Assembly: GCF_000513295.1 (NCBI RefSeq)
Contig: NC_023065.1
Coordinates: 1,674,001-1,738,000 of the forward strand
Direction: 5' to 3'
Length of the DNA stretch: 64,000 bases
Source: Magnetospirillum gryphiswaldense MSR-1 v2
GTDB lineage: Bacteria > Pseudomonadota > Alphaproteobacteria > Rhodospirillales > Magnetospirillaceae
Positions 22,401 through 28,370 of this stretch are shown piece after piece; position 1 is the first letter of the stretch, and the number at the start of each line of letters is the position of its first letter. The notes under the pieces are model-generated. The model was not told where the DNA came from and made no database searches. It saw nothing but the letters and a program-made list of their open reading frames with translations. The position numbers and the translations under genes are program-made.

Positions 22401-25400
22401 GCCTTCCTGGCCCAGCAGGTGCCGCAGCCGGCAAAGGCCCCGGCGGCCATTCCCAAGCCGGCAGGCACGACCCAACCGATCGCTATCGTCGGCTATAGCG
22501 GTCGCTTCGCCAAATCCGCCGATGCCGAGGCGTTGTGGGCGCATCTGCTGGCCGGTGACGATCTGGTCGAGCCGGTCAGCCGCTTCGACCTGGAACCACT
22601 GTACCGCGACGCGGCGCCGGGCACCTATGGTCGCCACGGCAGCTTCCTTGACGGCATCGAGAATTTCGACCCGGTGTTCTTCGGCATTTCCGGGCTGGAA
22701 GCCACCTATATGGACCCGCAACAGCGGTTGTTCCTGGAAGAAGCGTGGAAGACCCTGGACCATGCCGGTCATGCCGGCGAGGCCATCCACGGCCAGCGGG
22801 TCGGCGTGTTCGCCGGGTGCAGTTCCGGCGATTACCACGAATTGTTCGGGGCCAAGGCGCCGGGGCAGGCGTTTTGGGGCAATACCTGCTCGCTGATCCC
22901 GGCTCGCATCGCCTATTTCCTTGATCTCAAGGGGCCGGCGGTGGCGGTGGACACCGCCTGCTCCAGTTCGCTGGTCGCCGTGCACATGGCCTGCCAAAGC
23001 CTGTGGAACGGTGAGTCCGACATGGCCCTGGCCGGCGGCGTCTTCGTCCAATGCACGCCCCGTTTCTACCGTTCCGCCAACCAGGCCAACATGCTGTCGC
23101 CCAGCGGTCGTTGTGCCGCCTTCGGCGCCGGTGCCGACGGCATCGTCCCCGGCGAAGCGGTGGGGGCCGTGCTGTTGCGCCCGTTGGCCGAGGCCCTGGC
23201 CGACGGCGATACCGTGCACGGCATCATCGTCGCCAGCGGCCTGAACCAGGACGGCACCACCAACGGCATCACCGCCCCCAGTGCAGCCTCCCAAGAACGG
23301 CTGATCCGCAGCGTCTACGACCAGTTCGGCATCGACCCGGCCAGTATCGGCCTGATCGAGGCGCACGGCACCGGCACGCCTTTGGGTGATCCCATCGAAC
23401 ACACTGCCCTGGCCCGCGCCTTCGGCCCCGGCACAGCGGGCAGCGTCGCCTTGGGCTCGGTCAAATCCAATATCGGCCATGCCACCACCGCCGCCGGCAT
23501 CGCCGGGCTGATCAAGGTGCTGCTGAGCCTGCGTCACCGCACCATTCCGCCCACCTTGCATTTCAACGGAGGCAACCCGGCCATCCGCTTCGCCGACGGC
23601 CCCTTCGTCGTCAACACCACCCCCCTGCCGTGGAATGAACGGCGGCGCGCCGGCATTTCCTCGTTCGGCTTTTCCGGCACCAATGCCCATGTGGTGGTCG
23701 AGGCGCCGCCGCCGCCCGCCGCCAGCCCCGTCATCGCCGGGCCGCATCTGTGCGTCCTCAGCGCCCGCAGCCCAGACTTGCTGCGCGCCCAGGCCGAGGA
23801 TCTGGCCCGCCATCTGGAGCACACTCCCGATCTGGCCATCGCCGACATCGCCTTCACCTTGGCCTGCGGGCGCCGTCCTCTGCGCCACCGGCTGGCGGTG
23901 ATGGCCGAAACCAGTGCCGATCTGGCGCAAAGACTGCGCCGCTGGCTGGCGGGCGATGCCCAGAGTGGGGTGAAGAGCGGCGAGGCCGCCGACGATGCCG
24001 CCGATAAAACCGACTTTATTGCCGGCGCCCGCCCGGTAGCTCCGGCCCAGGGTCGCCGGGTGCCGTTGCCGGTGACCCGTTTCTCTCGCATTCGCTGCTG
24101 GGTCGAGACGGCGACCGCAGTGCCGGTAATTCCAATCGTTCCGCCGGGTCTGGCCGATCCCGCCACCTTGGCCGGACCGTTCGTCGCCGCCACTCCCGCC
24201 CGCATCACCCTGGCGCCGCTGGCCAACACCGCCCGTATCGAAGTCTTGGGCGGTGCCGATGGCGTGCGCCGCCTGCGTCTGACCGCTGACCATTCTGACT
24301 TGGCCGCTGAACTGGCCAAGGCCGGCACCGACCCATCGCTGCGGGTGGTGCTGATCGAGGCGGAAGACTGGAACGGCCCCGCCCAGGTGCTGATGGATTG
24401 CCCGCTGCCCATCGTCGCGGGCACCGGCAATCCCCGTCTGGCCGAGGCCGCCGATTTCGCCGCCGCCCCCGACGCCGCCATCGCCCTGGCCCGACAGGTG
24501 GCCGAGGCGCCGCGTCTGGCTCTGATGGAATTGAAACAGGCCATGCGCCGGGCCGATATCCCCGAGGCGGTCGCCCTCTGGCCGCAGGTCGAGGCCCCTG
24601 GCCCCGGCCCGGCCCGTATGGTGCCGCTTCAGACCCCATGCATGAGGCTGGAAACCTTCGCCGACGGCGTCATCCTGCTGCGCATGAGCGAGCGCCGGCA
24701 CAAGAACAGCTTCACCACCCTGTTCATGGACGGCCTGGCCGAGGCTTTTGCCGCCATCGGCCACATGGCCGAGGCCAAGGTGGTGGTGCTGACCGGCTTC
24801 GACGGCTATTTCGCCTGCGGCGGCACCCGCGACGGGCTGGAGGCGCTGCAACAGGGCACCACCCGCTTCACCGACCGCACCATCTATACGCTGCCGCTGG
24901 ATTGCCCGCTGCCGGTGATCGCCGCCTTGCAGGGCCATGCCATCGGCGCCGGCTGGTCGTTGGGGATGTTCTGCGACCGGCAAATCTTCGCCGCCGAATC
25001 CCTCTATCACAGCAATTACCTGTGGTACGGTTTCACCCCCGGCGCTGGCGCCACCCTGGTTTTCCCCCATCGCCTGGGCGACCGGCTGGGGCGCGAGGTC
25101 TTGTTCACCGCTCGCGAATATCGCGGCCGAGAACTGGCTGAACGCAATCCATCCCTGCACGTCACCCCTGCCGCCCAGGTGCTGCCCACCGCCCTGGCCC
25201 TGGCCCATGGGCTGGCGCGGCAGAAGCGTGAAACCCTGCTGGACCTGAAGGCCCAGGCCAGTCAGCCCCTGCGCCAACGCCTGCCGGCCACCTTCGCCCG
25301 CGAACTGGCCATGCACGAAAAGACCTTCATCGGCAATCCCCGGGTGCAGGAAAGGATCGAACGCATGTTCCCCACTGCCGCCCCGGCTCCCTCGGCTCTG

Positions 25401-28370
25401 ACCGGCACCGGCAGCCGCGACGCCGTGCGGGCGCAGGTGATCGCCACCCTGGCCGAGGATCTGATGATCCCACCCGCCGATATCCGCGACACCGCCGGGT
25501 TCCTGGAACTGGGCCTGGATTCCATCCTGGCGGTGACCTGGGTCCGGCGCTTGAATGCCCTGTTGGGGGTCGAGCTGCCGGCCACCATCGTCTATGCCCA
25601 ACCCACTGTCGGCGCCCTGATCGATCATCTGGCCGGCAAGATGCCGGCCCCGGCACCGGTGGCTGTCGCCACGCCGGCCCCATCGGGGCGCGATGACCTG
25701 CGGGCCAAGGTGGTGGCGACCCTGGCCGAAGACCTGATGATCCCGCCCGCCGATATCCGCGACGGCGCCGGTTTCCTGGAACTGGGCCTGGATTCCATCC
25801 TGGCGGTGACCTGGGTCCGACGGTTGAACGCCCTGTTGGGGGTGGATTTGCCGGCGACCATCGTCTATGCCCAGCCCACAATCGGCGCCCTGGTCGATCA
25901 TCTGACCGGCAAGCTGCCGGTGCCGGCGCCAACACCCGTTGCCACGCCGGTTGCGGCCCCGGTCGTCGTCCGCCGCGACCGCACCGCCCGTTCCGAGGCC
26001 GACGCCGTCGCCATCATCGGCGCCTCGGGCCGTTTCCCTAAGGCGCCCGACCTGGAAGCCTTCTGGGACAATATCCGAAACGGCCGCGACTGCATCGACG
26101 AGGTGCCGCCCGACCGCTGGGACATCGCCCGTTTCTATCATCCCGATCCGCTGCATCCGGGCACCTCGTCGTGCAAATGGATGGGAGCCATCGACGATAT
26201 CGACCGTTTCGACGCCGCCTTCTTCAACATCACCCCGCGCGAGGCCCAGTTGATGGACCCGCAGCAGCGTCTGTTCCTGCAACATGCTTGGCAGGCGTTC
26301 GAGGATGCCGGGCTTGATCCTTCGGCCCTGGGTGGCAGCCGCTGCGGTGTTTTCGTCGGTGCCGGCCCCAGCGGCTATGGCGATCTGATCGACGAACACA
26401 ACGCCTATAGCCTGCTGGGATGTTCCGGCTCGATTTTGGCGGCGCGCATCGCCCATCTGCTGGATTTGCGCGGGCCATGCATCTCGCTGGATACCGCGTG
26501 TTCTAGCTCGCTGGTGGCCATCGCCGAAGCCTGCAATTCGCTGCTGGTGGGCGATTGCGACATGGCCTTGGCCGGCGGCGTCTCGGTGCTGATCGGGCCC
26601 GAGATGTTCATCGACACCTCCAAGGTCAACATGCTGTCGGCGGATGGCCGCTGTTTCACCTTCGATTCCCGTGCCAACGGCTTCGTTCCCGGCGAAGGCG
26701 CCGGCGTGCTGCTGCTGAAGCGGCTGGAGGATTGCTTACGCGACCGCGACCCCATCCACGCGGTGATCCGCGGCTGGGGCATCAACCAGGATGGCCGCAC
26801 CAACGGCATCACCGCCCCCAATCCGCAGGCCCAGACCCGGCTGATGCGTGAGGTGCAGCAACGCTTCGCCATCGCCCCTGCCAGTATCGGCCTGATGGAA
26901 TGCCACGGCACCGGTACACCCTTGGGCGACCCCATCGAGATCGAGGGACTGACCGATGCCTTCACCGGTCTGGGCGACCGCCCCGGCACCTGCGCCTTGG
27001 GCTCGGTCAAAAGCAATGTCGGCCATCTGCTGGCGGCGGCGGGGGTGGCCGGGGCGATCAAGGCCATGCTGGCGGTGGAACGCGGGCAATTGCCGCCCAC
27101 CATCCATTTCCAGCACATGAACGAGCATATCAATCTGAGCAATACCCCGTTCATGGTGAACACGGCGTTGCGGCCCTGGCCGACCGGCGACGGCCCGCGC
27201 CGGGCTGGAATCAGCGCCTTCGGCTTTTCCGGCACCAACGCCCATGTGGTGGTGGAATCCGCCCCCGCCCCCGCCCCCGGCGGCGTGCCGGGGCCATGGG
27301 TGTTTACCCTGTCGGCGCGCAATCCGGACCAATTGGCCGCCCATGCGGCGGCGCTTGCGCACTTCATCACCGCCCATCCGGGGGTGGATTTGGGCGATGT
27401 CGCCCATACCTTGCGGGTGGGGCGCAAAGCCCTGGGCCGGCGCGCCGCTTTCGTCGCCGCCGACCGCGCCACCTTGTTGCGTGCGCTCGACACCCTGGCG
27501 ACGGGGCAGTCGTTGGATTTCATCCATCAATCCAAGGCGGAACCGCAGGACAACGCCCCCCTGCCCGCCACCTTGGCCCCCGATCACTTGGCCAGGGCCT
27601 GGGCCGAGGGGGCGCGGGTCGATTGGCCCTCTGGCGGTCAGCGCCTGCACCTGCCCGGCACGGTGTTCGCCCGTGACCGCCATTGGGTCGAGACCAAGGC
27701 ATCGGAACAACCCTATCAGCCGCTGACGGCGCTGAGCTTGCCCGAACTGGCCCGCGCGGCGGCGGAAGGCGATGGCGGCGCCCCCATCCGCGGCTTGCGC
27801 CATGTGGTGTGGGGCCGTCCCGCCGCCCATGGCACCCGGCTAAAAACGGTGATCGACCGCGATGAGTTGGGACGGCTGTTCCGCATCGTCGCCGATGGGG
27901 CGGAATGGGCGCCGTGCATGGTGGGCGAAGTGGCCGATAGCGTGCCGCCACCGCCCGAGCCCATTGGCCCGCCGACCGGCGACGACGTCACCCCTGATTT
28001 CCGCCGTTTCGCCCCCGATTGCCGCATGGTCAACGCAGTGTGGCGCCGTGGCGACGAGGTATGGGCGCAAGGGACATTGGCCACCCCGCCCACCGGCTTC
28101 GACCCGGTACTGCTGGATTTGGGCTGGCGCTTGGCCGCCTTCCGCCTGGGCGACCCGCCGCAACACCCGCAAGCGGCGGAAGCCATCAGCCTTTACGGGC
28201 CGCTGCCGGCCCAATTCCTGATCCGGGTGTGGCTGCGCCCCGGCGCCGCCCATCCCTCCATCGCCTTGCTGGACCAGCAAGGGACAACGCGCCTGTGCCT
28301 CGACGGCCTGAGAACGGCGCCTGACAATCACCTGGCCGACATCCTTCTGGGGGAGAACACCGCATCATGA
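9345..28370 (+). CDS. Giant trans-AT type I PKS, protein 1 (modules 1 to 6)
   Basis: A 6341-residue multimodular PKS without integrated AT domains, served by the AT-ER protein. Domain order by residue: KS1 (C172)-DH-KR-ACP (S1302); KS2 (C1550)-B-ACP (S2267); KS3 (C2486)-KR-ACP (S3200); KS4 (C3445)-ACP-like insert without Ser-cMT-ACP (S4319); KS5 (C4539)-degenerate ECH-ECH2-ACP (S5393)-ACP (S5484); KS6 (C5719)-DH-like tail, with no ACP. All six KS keep Cys-His-His. It starts directly with KS1, so the starter must come from a free ACP. The order is that of glutarimide polyketides: amidated starter, reducing module, then a KS-B-ACP branching module. The start ATG overlaps the AT-ER stop, and its own TGA overlaps the monooxygenase ATG. 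Protein 1 ends in mid-module; the missing ACP is at the start of protein 2. Confidence 0.97.
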   Translation: MSKPIAIIGMGLRLPGADTLDGFWRHLAQARSLITEVPAKRWDKDEWRGNPARDNKTNCIWGGFVDDADCFDAEFFGISPREAGWMDPQQRFALEMAWHAIEDAGYAAHTLAGSRTGVFMGVCHWDYAELLEKHLAQVDAYTPTGIAFSIIANRVSHFFDLRGPSVTNDTACAASATAIHDAIRAMQAGECDMALAGGVNLIWSPNHFVAFAKAGMLSKDGRAKAFDADADGYVRGEGGAMLLLKPLDKAIADGDPIHGVIRGAGINHGGRTNSLTVTNPRAQADLIIEVHQAAGITPDTVSYIEAHGPGTPLGDPIEIAGLKLAFAHLHDHAGTAPKAGSCGIGSVKTNIGHLEGAAGVAGMVKVLAALRHGVLPANVGFGRLNDLIDLTGTDFHIQSEPTPWLPQPGQPRRAAVSSFGFGGSNAHVVIEDAPILAPAASLPGPYVLPLSAPDEERLQALVADMRAFAADHPVGIGLDQLAYTLQTGRAEMECRLVLEVTDWDDLAAALAERRWLRPGAEGASAAIAWVNGETVDWQALWPVAPRRIHAPLTRFARIRHWMDPSVAAKDDRAVPHPLLHRNLSGFGGVHFRTTLKGPEFFWADHHVGGVQVLPGVVALEMARAAAQLSGDGLAPLAVDDVVWTRPIRAGDGPTQVDVRLERRPDDSIAFTIAEADGPTHCQGVLRPLDAAPPTLDLTPPGAELAVEQCYDRLRASGVTHGPAFQALAKIHGGQGEVLAQLKLPRRLHPGLADLALHPVLLDSAIQAWIGLDQQGLDGAAVPFACRRIEMFGPCETVMWARVRPAAAASTPGLRRLDIELADKTGAVRVAFRDLSLRVMPLAAHQDEPPVLAMGQWRPAPLDHPRPHALDTLVVLAGLDANVDGAVLRLAPVGTDLAATLSAWFAALHQSLGRIMRETTRRQVLILADDALPPSLLLPLAALLKTARIEQPKLDAALIRVADSTRLAAIIAAERRRADGWPELRYDQSNQRLAWTLEETVLPAAIPALDADASYWITGGLGGLGRLFAHWLVERGAGQVILSGRSPVANHDPRLLALGPRVRYVACDITDKAEVAKLAGELPRLKGIIHAAGILDDGYILTGDARREAPVLAPKVAGTLALDATTAAAPLDFMVLCSSVAAVFGNAGQGGYGAGNAFLDGFAEERNALVAEGQRQGATIAIAWPLWAEGGMGVDDATKATLKRRFGTEPMPTRAGLAALDRVIAHGGPCRITALYGARDRLRRTLADFGQALADEPEAPMGDTVALLPQVQDFVRDILADVLRLEPGQIRANRKLDEYGLDSIAIVEATTRLEEALGPLSKTLFFEYVDLAGIAGHLAAEYGPALGKVLTVAAPAPAQPERVAQTIKRDKPQTEDSGHDIAIIGLSLHVAKASDQDAFWHLLSQGLDGFQPYPADRWDHAALLHPERDVLGKTVVKTGAFLDDIAGFDPRYFRISQYEAELMSPEVRLFLQASVEAFEDAGYSRETMQDRFGGDVAVIMGSMTNEYDLYGFQNMLMRGSLASGSYTGTVPNMVSYFYGFTGPSYFLDTMCSASSTCVHEAVHMLRAGRCRMALAGGVSLLLHPQKLIATSQEHFTTKTAEVIRGYGLGADGTILGEGVGALVLKRLDEAERDGDHIYGIIRGTAISNAGIRNGFTVPNPHQQAAAITQALDDAGITADTISYVEGHGSGTALGDPIEIRALTQAWRRHTDAVQTCPIGTVKSNVAHLLAASGLAGIAKVLMQMKHGQLAPSLHAETLNPNIAFEQTPFFVQRDLAPWRRLTDASGAEIPRRAGVTSIGAGGMNSHIIIEEYPAPLPAPTPTGPQLLVFSAMTEATLVQVVERFLAHLAARPDQSLADLAYTLQVGRNQLSCRLALVVADHAQAAEALRAFIAAPGPGSERWYSRSILDHDPVAVADPRDPGAVAQAWISGAAIDWDQLHQGHTPRRLSLPAYPFERVRCWYPQHPDAPSVVNPLGSKLKLHPLVGRNCSDLTGLRYVTDFYPSELLDYVFKRDRVAVLLPTAAMEMAAALGGIAGLDGPLNISALSLEAEPHWPQVKQLQASVDDRLDVRVDVDGMPWLRATLATGASLSAPPTVKGGAAVADLYGDLRQRGLDFRPYQEVIETAEHLPDGGLLCRLRADAPQQDHYKSRVQISAPALAAAFQALAWLGGGTIAAIDNVGLAVSGTITQVLVLPQQDRFALWFLDQAGAVLAQVEGVRSVAMDSVEVIAAPPQNLADDLRALAADLLKFPADSINPRDAFHDLGFDSISLTQLAELISTTYGIDLSPAIFFEVEHIDALAAHLGSRHAVTAAAKPRPAQPQRATLPVMRPPSKTRDGIAIIGMAGRFPGADDVDTLLDRLLAGDDLTGPSRDGKWRGGFLADVDRFDAALFRVSPVEAQRMDPQQRLMLETAWRTLENAGYTTDDLPPDTAVFVGASALDYASLLRHAGIAADGYGATGNSLAMIANRVSHFFNLHGPSQSVDTACSSSLVALLRAAEALRRGTCTVALVGGVNLTLAPEGFDGPASAGMLSPDGRCKSFGAAADGYGRGEGVVMVLLKRLAEAERDGDRILGVLIGGAENHGGRAGSLTAPSVTAQAELIQAAMAGIDPLSLSYIETHGTGTALGDPVELNGLRRAYEALMGAGTVDQPFISLGTIKSNIGHLEAAAGLAGLVKVLGAMAWGVLPASLHCDPPNPHLRLDGSPFRLLTQTQDWAAGNSPRRAGISSFGFGGSNAHVVVEEYRPTKPPRRQPLPPRPFADTRFWLPDGDNDATIIVSPVWVEAAAKVGPTPRRVVVAAGVAVTGAETLPSDYEQAAQGLLPLLRATSGKVLVQLAVPLGDALAGLAGMLDSAALERPGLSVQLIEIPPMAADAAARLLETDAADPAPRVRHQNGQRWVRGWNELATREETPWRPRGVFLITGGTGGLGRLLAHDIARTCPGAVLVLTGSKAEDAERAAFIAQLRGLGAIAAYRQVDVTDARAVTALVQGIVEVHGALHMVLHCAGALRDGLIGSKSADDLAAVLAPKVAGTRALIEACSGLQLDALVLFSSLAGAVGNVGQADYAAANGFMDALAESLGLPLVSINWPLWAEGGMRADQAVQEALFARMGQRPLSTPDGLAALRRILVARLPRAALVAGDAVRIRAFFAAAEPVSVTASDDSGLAQAVIGRLRALFAEASGFTAAAIHADTALEEYGIDSLMITRLNSALGDGLGALPKTLFFQYRTLAEIADHLARHHAEPCRAWTGHTPAAPISAPVVVMKPPQSVGAAEPIAIIGMAGRYPGADDLDAFWHNLAAGRDCVGEIPPDRWTLDGFFQPDRDEAVANGQSYAKWGAFLDGFADFDPLFFKISPRDAAAMDPQERLFLMCAWAAAEDAGYGPTRLRAANPVGVFVGVTKTGFALHGPFTTEDGAVVRPNTSFASVANRVSHALDLTGPSLPLDTMCSSSATALHEACEHLRSGAASMALAGGVNLYLHPSTFIDLSAARMLSPDGRCRSFGAGGNGFVPGEGVGCVVLKPLSHAIADGDRIHAVIRASAINHGGHTNGYTVPNPAAQGDLVRAALDRAGLTAQDITCIEAHGTGTELGDPIEVEGLTQAFAADDPPRGFCALGSVKSNIGHLEAAAGIAGLTKMVLALKHRALPPSLHAETINPNLDLAASPFSLNCQLTPWNPSGPRMAGISSFGAGGANAHVIVAEAPPAAAQTINGPQALVLSARDGDGLRRQAENLLRVIAAPAAAPGLAEDLRVHLARLLDVTPSDVDGAEPFDCLGLDPAQRLALRGWIETRLGRAVDAEAFTHLTCLDQIIAHVGGNATAALSLADIAFTLQVGREAMEHRLAVVADSLDDAVQALRRWLAGDQGAVLSGQSGQHRDILGALGDEAALADIVRSWWDQGALDKIVSLWVKGMGVDWSALPRNPRPGIVSLPTYPFATRRFWLPVVETPSAAITAPHGDAALEAQAERLDRAIAAILAASLRAIPDTIPAQARWRRAALDLLNATDIPGGDPWQAWESLRRDGGPAAQMDLAEATLRALPDILSGKLPATSVMFPDGALRLVEATYKDNPVAARFSRTLAQAAAAFVRAAPQPGLRILEIGAGTGGTSERVFEALAPLKGRVAEYRYTDLSRAFLIHAERAYGPAWPQLTTALFDVEKPLAGQDVAPGGYDMVIAANVLHATGDMARTLAHVRALLAPGGVLLLNETSRTTLFTHVTFGLLDGWWRFTDPERRIPGTPSLAPASWRTVLEGAGLDWLAGSTDAECALGQQIIAARAGLQPAIEAVKTPSGDLRQTLLAVLGETLNVAPSTIRADRSFADYGLDSILGAELVHKLRRALGVELDHTALFDHTNVAQLEAFLAQQVPQPAKAPAAIPKPAGTTQPIAIVGYSGRFAKSADAEALWAHLLAGDDLVEPVSRFDLEPLYRDAAPGTYGRHGSFLDGIENFDPVFFGISGLEATYMDPQQRLFLEEAWKTLDHAGHAGEAIHGQRVGVFAGCSSGDYHELFGAKAPGQAFWGNTCSLIPARIAYFLDLKGPAVAVDTACSSSLVAVHMACQSLWNGESDMALAGGVFVQCTPRFYRSANQANMLSPSGRCAAFGAGADGIVPGEAVGAVLLRPLAEALADGDTVHGIIVASGLNQDGTTNGITAPSAASQERLIRSVYDQFGIDPASIGLIEAHGTGTPLGDPIEHTALARAFGPGTAGSVALGSVKSNIGHATTAAGIAGLIKVLLSLRHRTIPPTLHFNGGNPAIRFADGPFVVNTTPLPWNERRRAGISSFGFSGTNAHVVVEAPPPPAASPVIAGPHLCVLSARSPDLLRAQAEDLARHLEHTPDLAIADIAFTLACGRRPLRHRLAVMAETSADLAQRLRRWLAGDAQSGVKSGEAADDAADKTDFIAGARPVAPAQGRRVPLPVTRFSRIRCWVETATAVPVIPIVPPGLADPATLAGPFVAATPARITLAPLANTARIEVLGGADGVRRLRLTADHSDLAAELAKAGTDPSLRVVLIEAEDWNGPAQVLMDCPLPIVAGTGNPRLAEAADFAAAPDAAIALARQVAEAPRLALMELKQAMRRADIPEAVALWPQVEAPGPGPARMVPLQTPCMRLETFADGVILLRMSERRHKNSFTTLFMDGLAEAFAAIGHMAEAKVVVLTGFDGYFACGGTRDGLEALQQGTTRFTDRTIYTLPLDCPLPVIAALQGHAIGAGWSLGMFCDRQIFAAESLYHSNYLWYGFTPGAGATLVFPHRLGDRLGREVLFTAREYRGRELAERNPSLHVTPAAQVLPTALALAHGLARQKRETLLDLKAQASQPLRQRLPATFARELAMHEKTFIGNPRVQERIERMFPTAAPAPSALTGTGSRDAVRAQVIATLAEDLMIPPADIRDTAGFLELGLDSILAVTWVRRLNALLGVELPATIVYAQPTVGALIDHLAGKMPAPAPVAVATPAPSGRDDLRAKVVATLAEDLMIPPADIRDGAGFLELGLDSILAVTWVRRLNALLGVDLPATIVYAQPTIGALVDHLTGKLPVPAPTPVATPVAAPVVVRRDRTARSEADAVAIIGASGRFPKAPDLEAFWDNIRNGRDCIDEVPPDRWDIARFYHPDPLHPGTSSCKWMGAIDDIDRFDAAFFNITPREAQLMDPQQRLFLQHAWQAFEDAGLDPSALGGSRCGVFVGAGPSGYGDLIDEHNAYSLLGCSGSILAARIAHLLDLRGPCISLDTACSSSLVAIAEACNSLLVGDCDMALAGGVSVLIGPEMFIDTSKVNMLSADGRCFTFDSRANGFVPGEGAGVLLLKRLEDCLRDRDPIHAVIRGWGINQDGRTNGITAPNPQAQTRLMREVQQRFAIAPASIGLMECHGTGTPLGDPIEIEGLTDAFTGLGDRPGTCALGSVKSNVGHLLAAAGVAGAIKAMLAVERGQLPPTIHFQHMNEHINLSNTPFMVNTALRPWPTGDGPRRAGISAFGFSGTNAHVVVESAPAPAPGGVPGPWVFTLSARNPDQLAAHAAALAHFITAHPGVDLGDVAHTLRVGRKALGRRAAFVAADRATLLRALDTLATGQSLDFIHQSKAEPQDNAPLPATLAPDHLARAWAEGARVDWPSGGQRLHLPGTVFARDRHWVETKASEQPYQPLTALSLPELARAAAEGDGGAPIRGLRHVVWGRPAAHGTRLKTVIDRDELGRLFRIVADGAEWAPCMVGEVADSVPPPPEPIGPPTGDDVTPDFRRFAPDCRMVNAVWRRGDEVWAQGTLATPPTGFDPVLLDLGWRLAAFRLGDPPQHPQAAEAISLYGPLPAQFLIRVWLRPGAAHPSIALLDQQGTTRLCLDGLRTAPDNHLADILLGENTAS
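13471..16270 (+). other. PKS module 2: KS-B(X)-ACP, predicted glutarimide-forming branching module
   Basis: Residues ~1376-2309. KS2 (C1550 in DTMCSAS, EGHGSGT, SNVAHL) is followed by a linker and a double-hotdog-like domain (~1974-2226) that aligns in position with DH but has no HxxxGxxxxP motif. It starts LHPLVGRN and later reads VLLPTAAMEMA where a DH would have its catalytic His region. The ACP has S2267 in GFDSI. KS-B-ACP modules of this kind (rhizoxin RhiE, glutarimide PKSs) add malonyl to the beta carbon of an enoyl intermediate. With an amidated starter this closes a glutarimide ring. Confidence 0.8.
16348..19070 (+). other. PKS module 3: KS-KR-ACP
   Basis: Residues ~2335-3242. KS3 has C2486 and complete His residues; its N-terminal loop between GDDL and WRGGF is shorter than in the other KSs. 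The KR (~2917-3139) has TGGTGGLG and Y3064. The ACP has S3200 in GIDSL. The expected product is a beta-hydroxy thioester. Confidence 0.88.
19150..22440 (+). other. PKS module 4: KS-(ACP-like)-cMT-ACP
   Basis: Residues ~3269-4365. KS4 has C3445 in DTMCSSS. Its downstream linker contains an ACP-like fold (~3742-3815) with Pro instead of the phosphopantetheine Ser. A C-methyltransferase follows, with the SAM-binding motif LEIGAGTGG starting at L4093, then an ACP with S4319 in GLDSI. No KR is present, so an alpha-methyl beta-keto intermediate is expected. The keto group is what the module 5 beta-branching machinery or later steps may need. Confidence 0.87.
22470..25950 (+). other. PKS module 5: KS-ECH*-ECH2-ACP-ACP, beta-branching module
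   Basis: Residues ~4376-5535. KS5 (C4539) is followed by a shrunken crotonase-like stretch (~4935-5085), then a full ECH2-type domain (~5099-5336). That domain resembles PksI/CurF ECH2, with SERRHKNSF, TGFDGYFACGGT, QGHAIGAG and GFTPGAGAT segments. Two almost identical ACPs follow (S5393 and S5484, 91 residues apart). Both have a Trp six residues after the Ser (DSILAVTW), a hallmark of ACPs recognised by HMG-synthase cassettes. The trans partners are encoded at 57081-60559 on the - strand. Confidence 0.92.
25430..25905 (+). repeat. Tandem near-identical repeat encoding the two module 5 ACPs
   Basis: Two consecutive units of about 273 bp encode the tandem ACPs. They share long identical DNA stretches around the GLDSILAVTWVRR coding part and around the IVYAQPT segment, and differ mostly at third codon positions. 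The pattern suggests recent duplication or gene conversion. Doubled ACPs are common in beta-branching modules and raise flux through the slow branching step (established for mupirocin-type systems). Confidence 0.9.
25995..28370 (+). other. PKS module 6 (first part): KS-DH-like tail, ACP on the next PKS protein
   Basis: Residues ~5551-6341. KS6 (C5719, ECHGTGT, SNVGHL) is followed by the usual post-KS linker and a ~190-residue C-terminal region (~6152-6340). That region resembles the second half of a DH (FDPVLLDLGWRLAAF, then GPLPAQF) but has no N-terminal His motif. The protein then ends without an ACP. The next gene is a flavin monooxygenase and the following PKS begins with an ACP, so this is a split, oxygenase-containing module. 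Confidence 0.82.

Noticed and set aside
19794-26456. Antisense open frame of 2220 codons across modules 4 and 5
   Set aside because: Mirror frame of a GC-rich PKS gene; no domain motifs, Gly/Gln/His-rich translation. The same applies to the antisense frames at 37234-40392 and 42619-46386.
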